This document shows positions 8,501 to 19,800 of a DNA stretch of 44,539 nt, piece by piece. Positions within the stretch are counted from its first letter, which is position 1; every line of letters begins with the position of its first letter. Below the pieces are notes generated by a model. It did no database searches, had not been told where the DNA came from, and was given only the letters and a program-made list of their open reading frames with translations. The position numbers were made by a program, and so were the translations under genes. Origin of the DNA: Ferruginibacter sp. (GTDB lineage: Bacteria > Bacteroidota > Bacteroidia > Chitinophagales > Chitinophagaceae); assembly GCA_019638635.1 (NCBI GenBank), contig JAHBTM010000014.1, positions 1-44,539 on the forward strand, given 5' to 3'.

Positions 8501-9001
8501 TTACATATTTTCCGGAGGACCGGCAATGCGTTCAAAGGTCATGATATCGTTGGAAGCTTTTACCTGTGGAGAGGAAACAGAAGTTTCAAAACGTACCCTC
8601 AGCGTGTCTTTCGTAAGGGTATGAATGCTGAACGTAGCGTAGAAGTCATCGTGACATGTACTTTTCAGCAGTAGCAACTCCTGCTTGGATTGTGCCAGTG
8701 GCTTTAAGTCGTCATAGGTTTCTGCAGCTTCAGCCGCATCCATCCACCGGTACACCATCTTAAAGCGCAGTTCTTTCTTTTTATTACTTTTAAAATTCCA
8801 CTGAGAGATTACCCCATCACTGGAGAAATACCATTGATCTAAGGTGAGGTGTTTACCTGCCGGACAAGTAATTTTTGCTTCATTCAAAGACGACCATAAG
8901 CCAACAATCCTATGAGGCTTACGGGGAGAGAATGACGTACACATCATTATAACTATAACGCATACACTAAATAAACCGGCAGGTATCAATAAGCGTTTCA
9001 T
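8501..9001 (-). CDS. Hypothetical exported lipocalin-like protein
   Basis: A 166-aa protein with an N-terminal hydrophobic signal or anchor (about residues 3-24) and no proper lipobox. The mature part begins with IVGLWSS, the type of G-x-W motif that opens lipocalin-like domains in Bacteroidota, followed by beta-rich sequence and two cysteines (CPAG and STCHDD). I do not recognise a characterised family. It lies between DUF5683 and dapB, co-directional with short gaps (52 and 61 bp), so it is probably in the same transcription unit. Function unknown. Confidence 0.65.
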   Translation of the reverse strand: MKRLLIPAGLFSVCVIVIMMCTSFSPRKPHRIVGLWSSLNEAKITCPAGKHLTLDQWYFSSDGVISQWNFKSNKKKELRFKMVYRWMDAAEAAETYDDLKPLAQSKQELLLLKSTCHDDFYATFSIHTLTKDTLRVRFETSVSSPQVKASNDIMTFERIAGPPENM

Positions 9002-9053
9002 TTTTTCAGAATTAAAATATCTTGTAATCAGAGAGTTTGTAGTTCAACCAGTA

Positions 9054-9647
9054 TTATTTACCTATTTGTAACACCAGGCTGATGCCGGTGGTGTTGGCTG
9101 TTGGACTAAAACCGGGTTTGATATGCAGGGACAGGTCATCACTCACGTCAAACGTTTTGAGGTGTGCATCTACTGCGGCGTCCACCACATTCAATCCCCA
9201 AAAAATCAGAAAGAACAACGCAGAGTAATCTACGTTCTGCCGAACCTGATTCCTGAAATTACGGATACGGTCGGGTTGGTTCCTCACCGTATAATAAGGT
9301 TCCTTAATTAAGTAATCGTTGGTTTCATCTCCATCAGTTGCAAGGATGTACGCGTCTTTCGATTCGCGGTATTGTTTCAGGTTGCGGAAAAATAAATAGG
9401 AGGTGGTACCTAAAGCACCATACACTAACGGAATTTTCCAGTACTTTTTGTTTGTGGCTTGTCCCCAGCCGGGTATAATAGCCGAACGGCGTATGGCTAC
9501 CTTCGGATTGTACACAGAAGATTTTGATTCAGGCAGAGCACCTTCTTTAATAGCAGGTGGTTGAACAGGCTTTGCTGTTGAATCTTCTTGTGCCCACAAC
9601 ATCGCGGGCATTAGAATGCAGCATACAATGGTCAGCCATTTTTTCAT
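9054..9647 (-). CDS. DUF5683 membrane protein
   Basis: A 197-aa protein with a signal peptide (MKKWLTIVCC... ending AMLWAQ). The DUF5683 core is RRSAIIPGWGQATNKKYW (about 54-71), followed by hydrophobic helices around PLVYGALGTTSYLFF and ALFFLIFWGLNVVDAAVDAH. The family is widespread in Bacteroidota and usually sits between parB and dapB, as here, but its role is unknown. Its ATG overlaps the parB stop by one base (TGATG), which suggests translational coupling. It is likely in the cell envelope. Confidence 0.85.
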   Translation of the reverse strand: MKKWLTIVCCILMPAMLWAQEDSTAKPVQPPAIKEGALPESKSSVYNPKVAIRRSAIIPGWGQATNKKYWKIPLVYGALGTTSYLFFRNLKQYRESKDAYILATDGDETNDYLIKEPYYTVRNQPDRIRNFRNQVRQNVDYSALFFLIFWGLNVVDAAVDAHLKTFDVSDDLSLHIKPGFSPTANTTGISLVLQIGK

Positions 9648-10558
9648 CAGCTTACTTTAATATTCAGTTTATCCAGAAGTGCATTTAGTTCTTCCAGCGA
9701 ATAATACTCAAACTGAATGTGGCCATTTCCGTTTTTTTGATGTGATAAACGAACCTTGGTACCATACGTGCTTGATAAGTTATCTTCAATTTTTTTAAAC
9801 GCCGGTGGTAAACTTGATTGGGGTGCAGGTTTTTTCTGTTCCGATGTATACAGTTTACGCACCAGGTCTTCTGTTTGTCGAACGTTTAAATCTTTCTTCT
9901 TGATTTCGTTGAATACATAAAGTTGTTTATCAACCACATCTACATTTACCAAAGCCCTTGCATGGCCCATGCTGATGGTTCCGTTGCGAACCGCTACCTG
10001 AATATCGGGTGGCAGTTTCAATAAGCGTATGTAATTAGAAACGGTTGTTCGTTCTTTGCCCATCCTTTCCGCCACTTGTTCCTGAGTATAATCGAGATCT
10101 TCCATCAGTCGTTTATAACTCAGTGCAACTTCAATGGCATTGAGGTTTTCGCGCTGTAGGTTTTCCAGCAGGGCGAGTTCGAGTATGTTGCTGTCGTTCT
10201 GATTGCGGATATATACCGGCACATCTTTCAGGCCCGCAATTTTAGATGCCCGCAAACGGCGTTCACCGGCAATGAGTTTATATTTTCCGTTGGCAGAGCG
10301 TGTAACCGTAAGCGGTTGTATGATGTCGTGCATTTTGATGGATGCAGCCAACTCACTGAGGGCCGTATCATCAAAATCTTTACGTGGCTGATCCGGATTG
10401 GCTATGATATCTTCCACCGGAATGCGGGCAATGGAAGTAGATTTTTCCACTACTTCCTGTTTCAGATGGCCGCTTGTGGTTTTCAAATCGGCATCAATAT
10501 TTTGTAACAGACTTCTGATGCCTTTTCCGAGGGCATCTTTCTTATTCGGTGATTGCAT
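9647..10558 (-). CDS. parB: Chromosome-partitioning protein ParB
   Basis: A 303-aa ParB/Spo0J family protein. It binds parS sites near the replication origin, spreads as a CTP-dependent clamp and works with ParA in chromosome segregation. The ParB/Srx nucleotide-binding domain is seen from IPVEDIIANPDQPRK (about 46-60) to the GERRLRA box (about 98-104) and LLENLQRENL. A helix-turn-helix follows (YTQEQVAERMGKERTTVSNY), and the last 40 residues look like the dimerisation domain. It lies 37 bp after parA and overlaps the DUF5683 gene by one base. I found no parS-like palindrome (TGTTTCACGTGAAACA type) nearby. Confidence 0.96.
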   Translation of the reverse strand: MQSPNKKDALGKGIRSLLQNIDADLKTTSGHLKQEVVEKSTSIARIPVEDIIANPDQPRKDFDDTALSELAASIKMHDIIQPLTVTRSANGKYKLIAGERRLRASKIAGLKDVPVYIRNQNDSNILELALLENLQRENLNAIEVALSYKRLMEDLDYTQEQVAERMGKERTTVSNYIRLLKLPPDIQVAVRNGTISMGHARALVNVDVVDKQLYVFNEIKKKDLNVRQTEDLVRKLYTSEQKKPAPQSSLPPAFKKIEDNLSSTYGTKVRLSHQKNGNGHIQFEYYSLEELNALLDKLNIKVS

Positions 10559-10595
10559 AATTAGAAAGGTATTACAGGCAGACGTGGTGATTCAA

Positions 10596-11396
10596 TTACT
10601 GAAGCACTTTTTCTTCCTGATTTATTTTGGTCATGTTGTTTTTCTGTAAAATCTCCTTGGCCAGATTCAGGTAATTTACGGCGCCTTTGCTGTCTGAGTC
10701 GTACAGTATCACCGGCTTTCCGAAACTGGGTGCTTCACTTAAGCGGGTATTGCGGTGTATGATGCTGTTGAACACTAAATCTTCAAAATGTTTTCGCACT
10801 TCACTCACCACCTGATTACAAAGCCTCAGGCGGCCATCATACATTGTCATCAGGATACCTTCAATTTTTAAATCAGGGTTCAGTCTGTTTTGAACAATCT
10901 TCACCGTATTGAGGAGTTTGCCTAATCCTTCCAGTGCAAAAAACTCTGTCTGCACCGGCACCACCACACTGTCTGCGGCTACCAATGCATTCACGGTAAT
11001 TAAGCCAAGGCTTGGCGAGCAGTCAATCACAATAAAGTCGTACTCTTTTTTAACAGGCTCCAGGATTTTTTGCAGCACACTTTCTCGGTTGGGGTAATTG
11101 ATCATCTCAATTTCAGCTCCCACCAAATCTATGTGCGATGGTATTAAATCGAGGTAAGGTAAACTGGTTTTCAGGATCACATCTTCGGCCACTGCCTCAT
11201 TCACCATACAATCATACAGGCTACGGGTTACGTTGTGGAGGTCGAATCCCACACCTGTGGTACTGTTTGCCTGAGGGTCAGCATCTACCAGCAGGGTTTT
11301 ATATTCCAATATAGCTAAGCTGGCTGCTAGGTTGATGGCAGTGGTTGTTTTACCTACGCCTCCTTTTTGATTCGCAATTCCAATGATTCTGGCCAC
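10596..11396 (-). CDS. parA: Chromosome-partitioning ATPase ParA/Soj
   Basis: A 266-aa ParA ATPase that binds non-specific DNA as an ATP dimer and provides the gradient that moves ParB-parS complexes. The deviant Walker A motif KGGVGKTT occupies residues 11-18, with the signature lysine K11 and catalytic K16. Walker A' [13 protein letters not shown] and Walker [12 protein letters not shown] are present. It follows the metallo-beta-lactamase-fold hydrolase gene by 15 bp on the same strand and precedes parB, so the three probably share a promoter. Confidence 0.96.
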   Translation of the reverse strand: MARIIGIANQKGGVGKTTTAINLAASLAILEYKTLLVDADPQANSTTGVGFDLHNVTRSLYDCMVNEAVAEDVILKTSLPYLDLIPSHIDLVGAEIEMINYPNRESVLQKILEPVKKEYDFIVIDCSPSLGLITVNALVAADSVVVPVQTEFFALEGLGKLLNTVKIVQNRLNPDLKIEGILMTMYDGRLRLCNQVVSEVRKHFEDLVFNSIIHRNTRLSEAPSFGKPVILYDSDSKGAVNYLNLAKEILQKNNMTKINQEEKVLQ

Positions 11397-11411
11397 AGTT
11401 AATTTTTATTA

Positions 11412-12092
11412 TCAGATGTTGATGGTTTCTCCAATTGCCGGTAGTATAAGTTCCATACCCCGGTCTGCAAAATACGTTTTTGCTTTTTGATGGTCTATTT
11501 TAATATATCCGAATGTATCGAAATGAACACCGACGACTTTCTTGCATTGTACCATTTCTGCCGCACGGGCAGCATCGGCAATGTCCATTGTGAAATTTCC
11601 ACCAACCGGCAAAATACACACATCTGGTTTGCGGTATAATGGAATCAGTTGCATATCCATCGTTAAGGCGGTATCTCCAGCAAAATAAATGCATTGGTTA
11701 TTGTCGTGGATCACAAAACCCATGGGATTGCCTCCATAACTGCCGTCGGGCATAGCCGATGAATGAACCGCGTGTACACATTTCACCGTTCCGAAGGGAA
11801 ACGTCCAGGAACCTCCGGTGTTCATCGGATGGTTTTTGGATATCCCTTTTTCAGCAAACCAGTTCACCACTTCAAAGTTTGATACGAGGGTAGCACCTGT
11901 TCTTTTTGCTATCGCTTCTGCATCGGCCACGTGATCGGCATGGCCATGGCTTAACAAAATATAATCGGCATCTATTGTATTTATATTAACATCTTTTGCT
12001 GCTTCATTCGGAGAAATGAACGGGTCAAACAGTAATTTTGTGCCATTCCAGTTCAGCCCGAAAGCTGAATGGCCGTAAAACGTACATTGCAT
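11412..12092 (-). CDS. UPF0173 metal-dependent hydrolase (metallo-beta-lactamase fold)
   Basis: A 226-aa protein of the UPF0173 family. Motifs are YGHSAF near the N-terminus, the metal-binding HGHADH (H49, H51, D53, H54), a further His in CVHAVHSSAM, Asp in YFAGDTALTM and His in VGVHFDTFGY. These supply the expected two-metal site. The physiological substrate of the family is not known. It is the first gene of the run into parA, with 15 bp between them. A TATTTTTG -7 element on the minus strand (12134-12141) is 41 bp upstream of its start. No signal peptide is seen. Confidence 0.88.
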   Translation of the reverse strand: MQCTFYGHSAFGLNWNGTKLLFDPFISPNEAAKDVNINTIDADYILLSHGHADHVADAEAIAKRTGATLVSNFEVVNWFAEKGISKNHPMNTGGSWTFPFGTVKCVHAVHSSAMPDGSYGGNPMGFVIHDNNQCIYFAGDTALTMDMQLIPLYRKPDVCILPVGGNFTMDIADAARAAEMVQCKKVVGVHFDTFGYIKIDHQKAKTYFADRGMELILPAIGETINI

Positions 12093-12133
12093 ATGGTTGA
12101 GTTGGGGGATGATTGTTTCGAATATCCGCTATG

Positions 12134-12141
12134 CAAAAATA
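12134..12141 (-). promoter_or_regulatory. -7 promoter element for the hydrolase-parAB run
   Basis: TATTTTTG on the minus strand fits TAnnTTTG and lies 41 bp before the first gene. No -33 TTTG is seen at the right distance. Confidence 0.45.
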
Positions 12142-12215
12142 GTGAATCGGCCTAAAAGTTTGGGGCCTGTTTACTGTAATGTATCCGTAAACCTGTTAAA
12201 TTAGAACAAACGCTC

Positions 12216-13466
12216 ATGCGGTCTGCCTCCGGTATTTTCTTTTTGGTTTTGTTGATTTTGTTGTTGGATGCTTATGTATTTCAGGCATTCAAAACACTGA
12301 CGCGCAAAAGTCGCTACCGGAAAGCCCTTCAATTGGCTTTCATAACACTCACGGTAATCACTGTTATGGGTGCGTTTGTATTTTTTTATGTGGATCCGGC
12401 GGTATTAGGCAAGCCGATGCGCACCCTGTTGTTTTCAATGATCATCGGGTTGTTTTTTGCCAAATTGGTTGCCGCAGTATTTTTTTTGATAGATGACATC
12501 CGCCGTGGTGCATTGTGGATAGGCAGAAAGGTAACACCGGCAAGAACAGTACCTGTACAATCTGAAGCTGAATCTGAAAATATCAGTCGCTCGGTATTTT
12601 TAAGCTGGGTGGGGTTTGCTGCCGGAGGGTCTTTATTGGGCAGCCTGATGTATGGTTTTTCCAATAAGTATAATTACCAGATAAAGAGAATTCCACTTAC
12701 GTTCAGGAATCTGCCTCTAGCGTTCCGCGGTTTGAAAGTGGTACACATTAGCGATATACATGCGGGGAGTTTGTTAGACGTTCCGGCCGTTCAGCGCGGG
12801 GTACGCATGATTATGGATCTGAAGCCCGATTTGATTTTGTTTACCGGTGATATGGTTAATGACCGGGCCACTGAATTGGTACCACTCACCCATGTGTTTA
12901 AACAATTACAAGCGCCGATGGGAGTGTATTCCATTCTGGGCAACCATGATTATGGAGATTATGTTCAATGGCCTTATCATGGAGTGAGCAAGGAGGAGAA
13001 TCTTCAAGAACTCATCCGTTTACAGGAATCTATGGGTTGGAAAGTGTTGATGAATGAAAATGTGTTACTGAAAAGAGAAGATGATACCATTGCATTGATT
13101 GGCGTGGAGAATTGGAGCAATAAAAGCCGGTTCCCCGCACATGGGCGTCTATCGGATGCATATGAGGGTACGTCTGCTTGCGGATTTAAAATATTATTAT
13201 CTCATGATCCTAGTCATTGGGATGCGGAAGTGCGCACCAAGTATAGAGATATTGATTTAACCCTGTGCGGCCATACCCATGGTATGCAGTTCGGCGTGGA
13301 AATACCGGGTTTAAAATGGAGCCCGGTGCAATATTTATATAAGCAATGGGCAGGTTTGTACCAATCCGGCTATCAATACCTCTATGTTAACCGCGGTTTT
13401 GGCTTTATCGGCTACCCCGGAAGGGTGGGAATTCTCCCTGAAATTACCTTGTTTGAACTTTCCTGA
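12216..13466 (+). CDS. Membrane-anchored metallophosphoesterase
   Basis: A 416-aa protein. The first ~150 residues hold about four hydrophobic segments (near 5-22, 39-58, 69-91 and 128-147), with a charged linker before the last. From about residue 172 a calcineurin-like phosphoesterase domain follows: SDIH (D180, H182), FTGDMVND (D212), LGNHDY (N243, H244), a later LSHDPSH and the closing CGHTHG. The arrangement resembles YaeI/YkuE-type enzymes, some of which act on lipid-linked substrates, but the substrate here is unknown. The gene is transcribed alone, divergent from the hydrolase-parAB run. Confidence 0.9.
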   Translation: MRSASGIFFLVLLILLLDAYVFQAFKTLTRKSRYRKALQLAFITLTVITVMGAFVFFYVDPAVLGKPMRTLLFSMIIGLFFAKLVAAVFFLIDDIRRGALWIGRKVTPARTVPVQSEAESENISRSVFLSWVGFAAGGSLLGSLMYGFSNKYNYQIKRIPLTFRNLPLAFRGLKVVHISDIHAGSLLDVPAVQRGVRMIMDLKPDLILFTGDMVNDRATELVPLTHVFKQLQAPMGVYSILGNHDYGDYVQWPYHGVSKEENLQELIRLQESMGWKVLMNENVLLKREDDTIALIGVENWSNKSRFPAHGRLSDAYEGTSACGFKILLSHDPSHWDAEVRTKYRDIDLTLCGHTHGMQFGVEIPGLKWSPVQYLYKQWAGLYQSGYQYLYVNRGFGFIGYPGRVGILPEITLFELS

Positions 13467-13871
13467 ACACTGTACATTATCTCCTCTTGCTCACCGAAAA
13501 GATGTTTCAACGCTGAAAATTTGAACTTTTTTCAAAAAAAATTAAGAAAAAGTTTTGATTAGCGAAAAATCCCTATTATTTTTCGACCGTAATTCTACTA
13601 TTCATCGTTCATAGTGTCGTAAAAAGACGATAAGCTACTTTGATACACTACCGGTGAACGATATCCGAAGATAACCCTACAGGATTAGCCTGTGTACCCG
13701 CCAGCCGGGCTCCAATACACATCCCATCAGGATTTCCTCTGAAAATCCGAATTGTTTCAATTGACTTTATTGTATTGAAAATAATGCTGTTAAAAAGTAA
13801 TTTTTAAAGGGATATAATTTACTTTATATATATAACGTTTAACCAACCTGATTTATACTAAACCACCAATT
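13467..13871 (+). promoter_or_regulatory. Long structured leader upstream of the giant secreted protein
   Basis: This 405-bp gap is not empty. TTTG (13554-13557), 19 bp and TATTTTTC (13577-13584) form a near-consensus promoter, so a leader of about 280 nt is expected. Directly after it come perfect stems. ATCGTTCATAGTGT (13604-13617) pairs with 13645-13662 across one 4-nt CCGG bulge, giving 14 bp. Further stems are ACAGG/CCTGT (13679-13693), CCCG/CGGG (13697-13709), GGATTT/AAATCC (13730-13748) and TTTCAAT/ATTGAAA (13755-13780). The remaining ~90 bp to the ATG is AT-rich. I could not match it to a known riboswitch class. Confidence 0.6.
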
Positions 13872-16800
13872 ATGAATATTTTACACAGGAAAACTACTAC
13901 ACTGTTTTCCAAATTTAATTCTCCTCAAGCATTTTCCCCCATATGGATGGTTTTGATTTGCTGGACGATGACTTTTATACCAAATTCAACCTCAGCACAA
14001 GGAACCATGGGCCGTTGGGAGGTGTGCGGATTGTCCGGAACGCCAGCTACCGTGTCGCCAACGGGTGTGAGTAGTGGTGTTACTTTTTCAGTACTATCCC
14101 GAGGCCCGGGTATTACAGCACAATCTGCTACTGGTGCATTCAACTCAAGTGGATGGTCAACCAGCAGTACTCTGAGTATCAGCAACAACGATTATTATGA
14201 ATTTACGATTACTCCTGAACCGGGGCGTAGTATTTCCATTTCGGCTATTCGATTTAGAGATCAGATGTCGAATACTAGTTTCGATGTATCGCTGAGATAC
14301 AGTGATAATAGTTATGACTCTAGCCTGGGAGGGTGGACCGCCAGTACTTCTGCTACCAACCGTTCGGTGAATTTGTCTTCTGTTAGTTCGTTACAAAACC
14401 GTACGACTCCCGTTACTTTCCGACTGTATGGAACGGATGCGAGCGGAAGCAGTTCTACGTACCGTTTAATATGTCAGGGAACCGGGGCTGGTCAGTACAG
14501 AGGGGTAGATGTAGATGGTACAGTAACCCATAACCTATATGTGGCGGAGTTTGTTTCAATGAGTTATGGTTCCTCTCCATGGTGTCAGGGTGAAACACGT
14601 GATGTGTCTGTAACAGTGAAGAATGTGGGTTCTGCCACTTGGAACAGCGCCGAACCGGTGAACATAGGATTGAAGTGGAATGAAGATGTGGACTACGGAG
14701 CCTCCCCCAGTTTTATTCCGCGCCAGCCCGCGGGTAGTGTGGCTACAGGGCAAACGGTTACCTACACGTTCCCCAATGTACCTGCCTCAACCCTAACCGG
14801 AAATAATAACCTGAGGTTTGATGTGGTGCGTGAACTGGTGTGTTGGTTTGGCAATAATTCGGGAGGATGTGGTCCCGGAAACTCAGTATTTGTATCTCCA
14901 ACCATTAACATTCTCGCTCAACCTACAGCAGTGACGGTGTCGGGAGGAGGTACGTTTTGTAATTCAAGAACCTTGACTGCATCGGGAGGCACTGGTGGTA
15001 CGATGTATTTCCAGGGAACCGACCCTAATGGAATCTCTACAGGCATTCCTGCTACCAGCAGGGTTGTTACTGAATCAGGCACCTACTATTTCCGTTCTCG
15101 ATCTGCTGCAGGATGCTGGAGTGTAGCAGGAAGTGCCACCGTAACAATTAATAAAGATGTTGCTATTACAACGCAACCACAAAATCAAACCATTTGTGAA
15201 GGGGAAGCCCTCAACCTGAGTGTAACGGCTACGGGTACCCCGGCACCCACCTATCAGTGGAAGAAAAATAATATTGACATATTGGGAGAAACAAACGCCA
15301 CTTTAAATATTCCTTCTGCTTTAAATAGCGATGGGGGCAGTTATACAGTGGCTGTTACAAACACTTGCAACAGTATTACATCATCTGGAGCAACCGTATT
15401 AGTGAACATAGCCCCAGTGGTTACGGTTGATCCAACCAATGAAACGGTTTGTGAAGGTGCACCGGTAACATTTACCGTAACAGCAACCGGAACCAACTTA
15501 ACCTATCAGTGGAGAAAAGGAGGAGTGGATATTAACGGAGCAACCGGAACCAGCTACAACATTGCATCAACTATTTTGGCCAATGCCGGTAATTACGATG
15601 TAGTGGTTTCGAATATAGGTTGTACGCCTGCTACATCGGCTTCAGCGGTACTTACGGTTAACGCACGGCCAACGGCTGTGATTACCAGTTCTTCAGAAAC
15701 CATTTGTAGTGCCACTGCCACCACAGTATCAGGAAATGTTACTGCAACAGGAGCATGGGCATTGCAACTCAGTGACGGACAAACCACCAGCGGTTCTGGA
15801 AACGGTTCTTTCAGCTTTACCGTGAGTCCGGTGAATACAACTACATACACATTGGTTTCTTTAAGTGATGTGAATTGTTCATCTCAAGGAGGTGATTTAA
15901 CGGGCAGTGTAACCATCACTACCAATCCGTTACCGGCAGGCGTGAGTGTAACTCCACCTACGGCTACTATCTGCAACGGTGGTGCACAAACCCTGAACGC
16001 AAATGGTTCAACATCTGAAACATCGAGCACACTGGTGAACAATAATTTTTCAACTGGAGTTTCGGCTTCAGGTTCTACTACCGGTAACCGTAGTCAGATA
16101 TTTGAAAGGGAGAACAGCGGATCAAACATCAATTCAACCGGAACCTTTACCAGTCCGAATGGTTCAGGTATGTTAGTGGCGCTTAGTGCTGCTTCTGCCA
16201 CGGGTTTCATTGCAACTGCAAACTCAACCGCCAACACCAGCGCTGAAATGCAAGTGAGCACAGTAGGGTACAATTCTTTAAATCTTACGTTCAACCACAC
16301 ATACGCCCAGGCAAACAACGGAGGGTCGGGTATTGTAGCGGTGTCAACAGATGGTGTAAACTGGACGAACGTACAATCATATAGTGCTAATCAGGGAGGG
16401 CAAACCAATTTTGTGGGTGCAAGCATTGCGTTGAGTAATGCCTATTTGAACCAACCTGCTTTGCGGATACGTTTCACGTATACAGCTACAGCCAGTTCTT
16501 CAGGATTTTTAACCACTGCACATGCTTACTGGTGGGCCATTGATGATGTAAGTATCAATGGTACATTATTACCATTGTATTCATGGACTGCGAATACGGG
16601 GCCTTCAGAAAATGGATTGCCTTCCGGAGCAGGAACACCTTCTGCGGACAATCTTGAAATTGAGGTAACTCCTTCGGCTACTACAAAGTACACCTTAACA
16701 GCGACCAATCCGGTTACCGGATGTATCTCTACCGCAACTTCTGTAGTAACCGTAAATGCGCGTCCAACTGCAGTACTCAGCGGTGGTGCGGTGTATTGCA

Positions 16801-19800
16801 ACGGAGAAAATACCACTACTGCATTAACCCTGAATGTAACCGGCAGCGGAACAATTTCTGGTACGTTATCAGATAATACGCCATTCAGCGGTACGGCACC
16901 TGTTATAACTGTGAATGTAGCACCATCAATAACTACAGCGTATACCATTGCTACATTGAATGATGAAAACTGTACGGCTATTGCAGCGGATATGAGTGGT
17001 AGTGCAACGGTAACGGTGAACGACAGGCCCACCGCGGTGTTGTCGGGTGGAGCAACTTATTGTGAGAATGAAAATTCAACGACTACCTTAACACTCACGG
17101 TAACGGGTAGTGGAACCATAAGCGGAACTTTATCAGATAATACAACCTTCAGTGGAACAGCACCAACCATTACGGTGAATGTAGCTCCATTTGAATCAAC
17201 AGTGTATACGATTGAAACCTTACAAGATGCCAATTGTAATGCACTGGAAGCAGACCTGAGCGGTTCAGCCACCATCATTGTGAATCCATTGATTCCAGTA
17301 AGTGTGGTGATTGAATCTTCCGATCTGGATAATGAAATTTGTACAGGCACATCCGTTACATTTACCGCTACACCGGGCAACGGTGGAAATGCTTCTTATC
17401 AGTGGTTGCTGAATGGCAACCCGGTAGGAACCAATCAGAATACGTTTACAACCGATGCGCTGGTGGATGGAGATCAGGTGTCTGTGGTTTTAACATCTGA
17501 TGTTACTCCATGTGCTACCGGCAATCCGGCAACTTCGAATGTAATCACTACAACGGTGCATGCGTTACAACCGGTGAGTGTATCTATTGCATCTTCTGAT
17601 TTGGATAATACCATTTGCGATGGTGAAAGTGTAACCTTTACCGCAACGCCGGTGAACGGAGGCTCAACACCGTCTTATCAGTGGTTGCTGAATGGCAACC
17701 CGGTAGGAAGCGATCAGGACACATATACTTCTACCACATTGGCAGATGGTGATGTGGTGAGTGTGGTACTGACCTCCAACATTACACCTTGTGCAACCGG
17801 TAATCCGGCTACTTCCAACACCATTGCAACTACGGTGGATGCATTACAACCGGTAAGCATTACCATTGCTTCGGATGTATCAGCTGCCTGCTCGGGAGTG
17901 CTGATAAGTTTTACGGCTACTCCGGTGAATGAAGGAGATAATCCAGCATATCAATGGTATGTGAACAATATTGCGGTGGTAGATTCTACCGGTACTACTT
18001 TCTCTTCTGCAGCTTTAGCCGATGGAGATGAAGTAACCTGTGTACTCACATCAAATATTACACCGTGTGCTGCGGGTAACCCGGCAACATCCAATGTAAT
18101 TACGGTAACCATTGGAGAAATTCCTCCTACACCGGGAGCAATCACCGGGCCACTGGATGTTTGTCCACATGTGAATACCGGAATCCCTGTTACATACTCC
18201 ATTGATCCGGTGGTTGGAGCAACCTCTTATACATGGACCGTGCCGGTTGGTGCAACCATTGTAAGTGGGCAAGGTACAACCAGCATTGAAGTATTGATAG
18301 ATGACAACTTTGCATTGACCAATAGTAAATTCAGGGTGGCATCAAATAACGATTTCCCATGCTCCAGTCCGAATGCGGTATTGGAAGTGTTGAAAAATGT
18401 CCCAGGTATTCCACTGGCCATCAGCGGTCCTACCAACGTTTGCGAATATGTGGGTCAGCCTACCACGGCTACATACTCCATTGCACCGGTTGCGAATGCA
18501 GTTTCATATACATGGACTGTAGCCAACAGCAATATGGTGATTGTAAGCGGTCAGGGATCCACGAGCATTGAGGTGAGCTATCTTAACGGTTTTGTAAGAG
18601 GAAATGTTCGGGTAACAGCTAATTCAAATTGCGGTGCCCGTGCTCCGAGGTCACTGAATGTGGCGTTACAAACAGTGTCTGCGCCGGAGGCTATCAACGG
18701 TCCGGTGAATGTATGTTCAATCATGGAGAATACTTTAATTGCTACTTATACAGTAACTCCGGTAGCGAATGCTACATCATATATTTGGACGGTGCCTACG
18801 GGAGCAACCATTGAGAGCGGACAAGGTACCAATAGTATAATGGTTTCATTTGGCAGCGGATTTGTATCCGGACAGATAAAAGTTAAATCGGTATCGAACT
18901 GTAACACAAGTGGCGACCGTTCATTAACAGTATCTGCATATAATATTTATACACCGGGATTAATTACGGGGCCAACGAACGTGTGCGGTTACATGGTTTC
19001 TGTGAACAACCCTGCAGGAACACCGGTTGCTTACTCCATTAAGAAAGTAACCAATGCAACTTCATATGTTTGGTCAGCCCCAGCAGGTGCTACCATTGTA
19101 GCGCATCCTGCCGGTGCAGGTGAGAACGACACCATAGTAGAAGTTGTATTCAACAGCAACTTTACAGGTGGGGCAATTACAGTACGTTCCAGTGGATTTT
19201 GTGGTATGAGTGCCATTAGAAGCCTCAACATCAGCTTCCTGAAACCTTCTGCTCCGGGTATCATTACGGCCACGGAAACAGGTACATGTCCTGATAGAAC
19301 GTACACGTATTCTCTGGCATCTATACCATCCGGTGCTTTATCTATCCTGTGGACTGTTCCTTCTGGTGCAACCATCGTGTCGGGTCAGGGTACTGGGTCT
19401 ATATCGGTGAGTTATCCATCCGGTGCGGTTAGAGGAGCGGTAACGGCTACATCTGTGAGCCATTGTGCTAACAGCGCTACTCGTTCACTTAATGTGAATC
19501 TGGCGGATTGTAATCAGCCTCGGATTGTGAAGTCTGATGCAGTACCGGTGAAAACATTCAAAGCCGAGCTGAATGTGCAGTTGGCACCGAATCCGATGGT
19601 TCATACTTCACGTTTAACCATTACCGGTAGTAGCAAGAATATGGCGGATGTTCGAATCATGGATCAGTTGGGCAGGGAGCGTTTCCGCACCCGTGCGGCG
19701 GTGAACAGTACTATCACAGTAGGTGAGAAACTGGAAGCCGGCGCGTACTTCCTGGAAGTTTCGCTCGACGGACAACGTGAGGTGAAGAAATTCATTAAGC

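Noticed and set aside
13604-13710. Possible c-di-GMP-I riboswitch in the leader of the giant gene
   Set aside because: A GACG-AAGC run recalls the class, but the conserved GGCAAACC segment and the tetraloop/receptor arrangement are absent.
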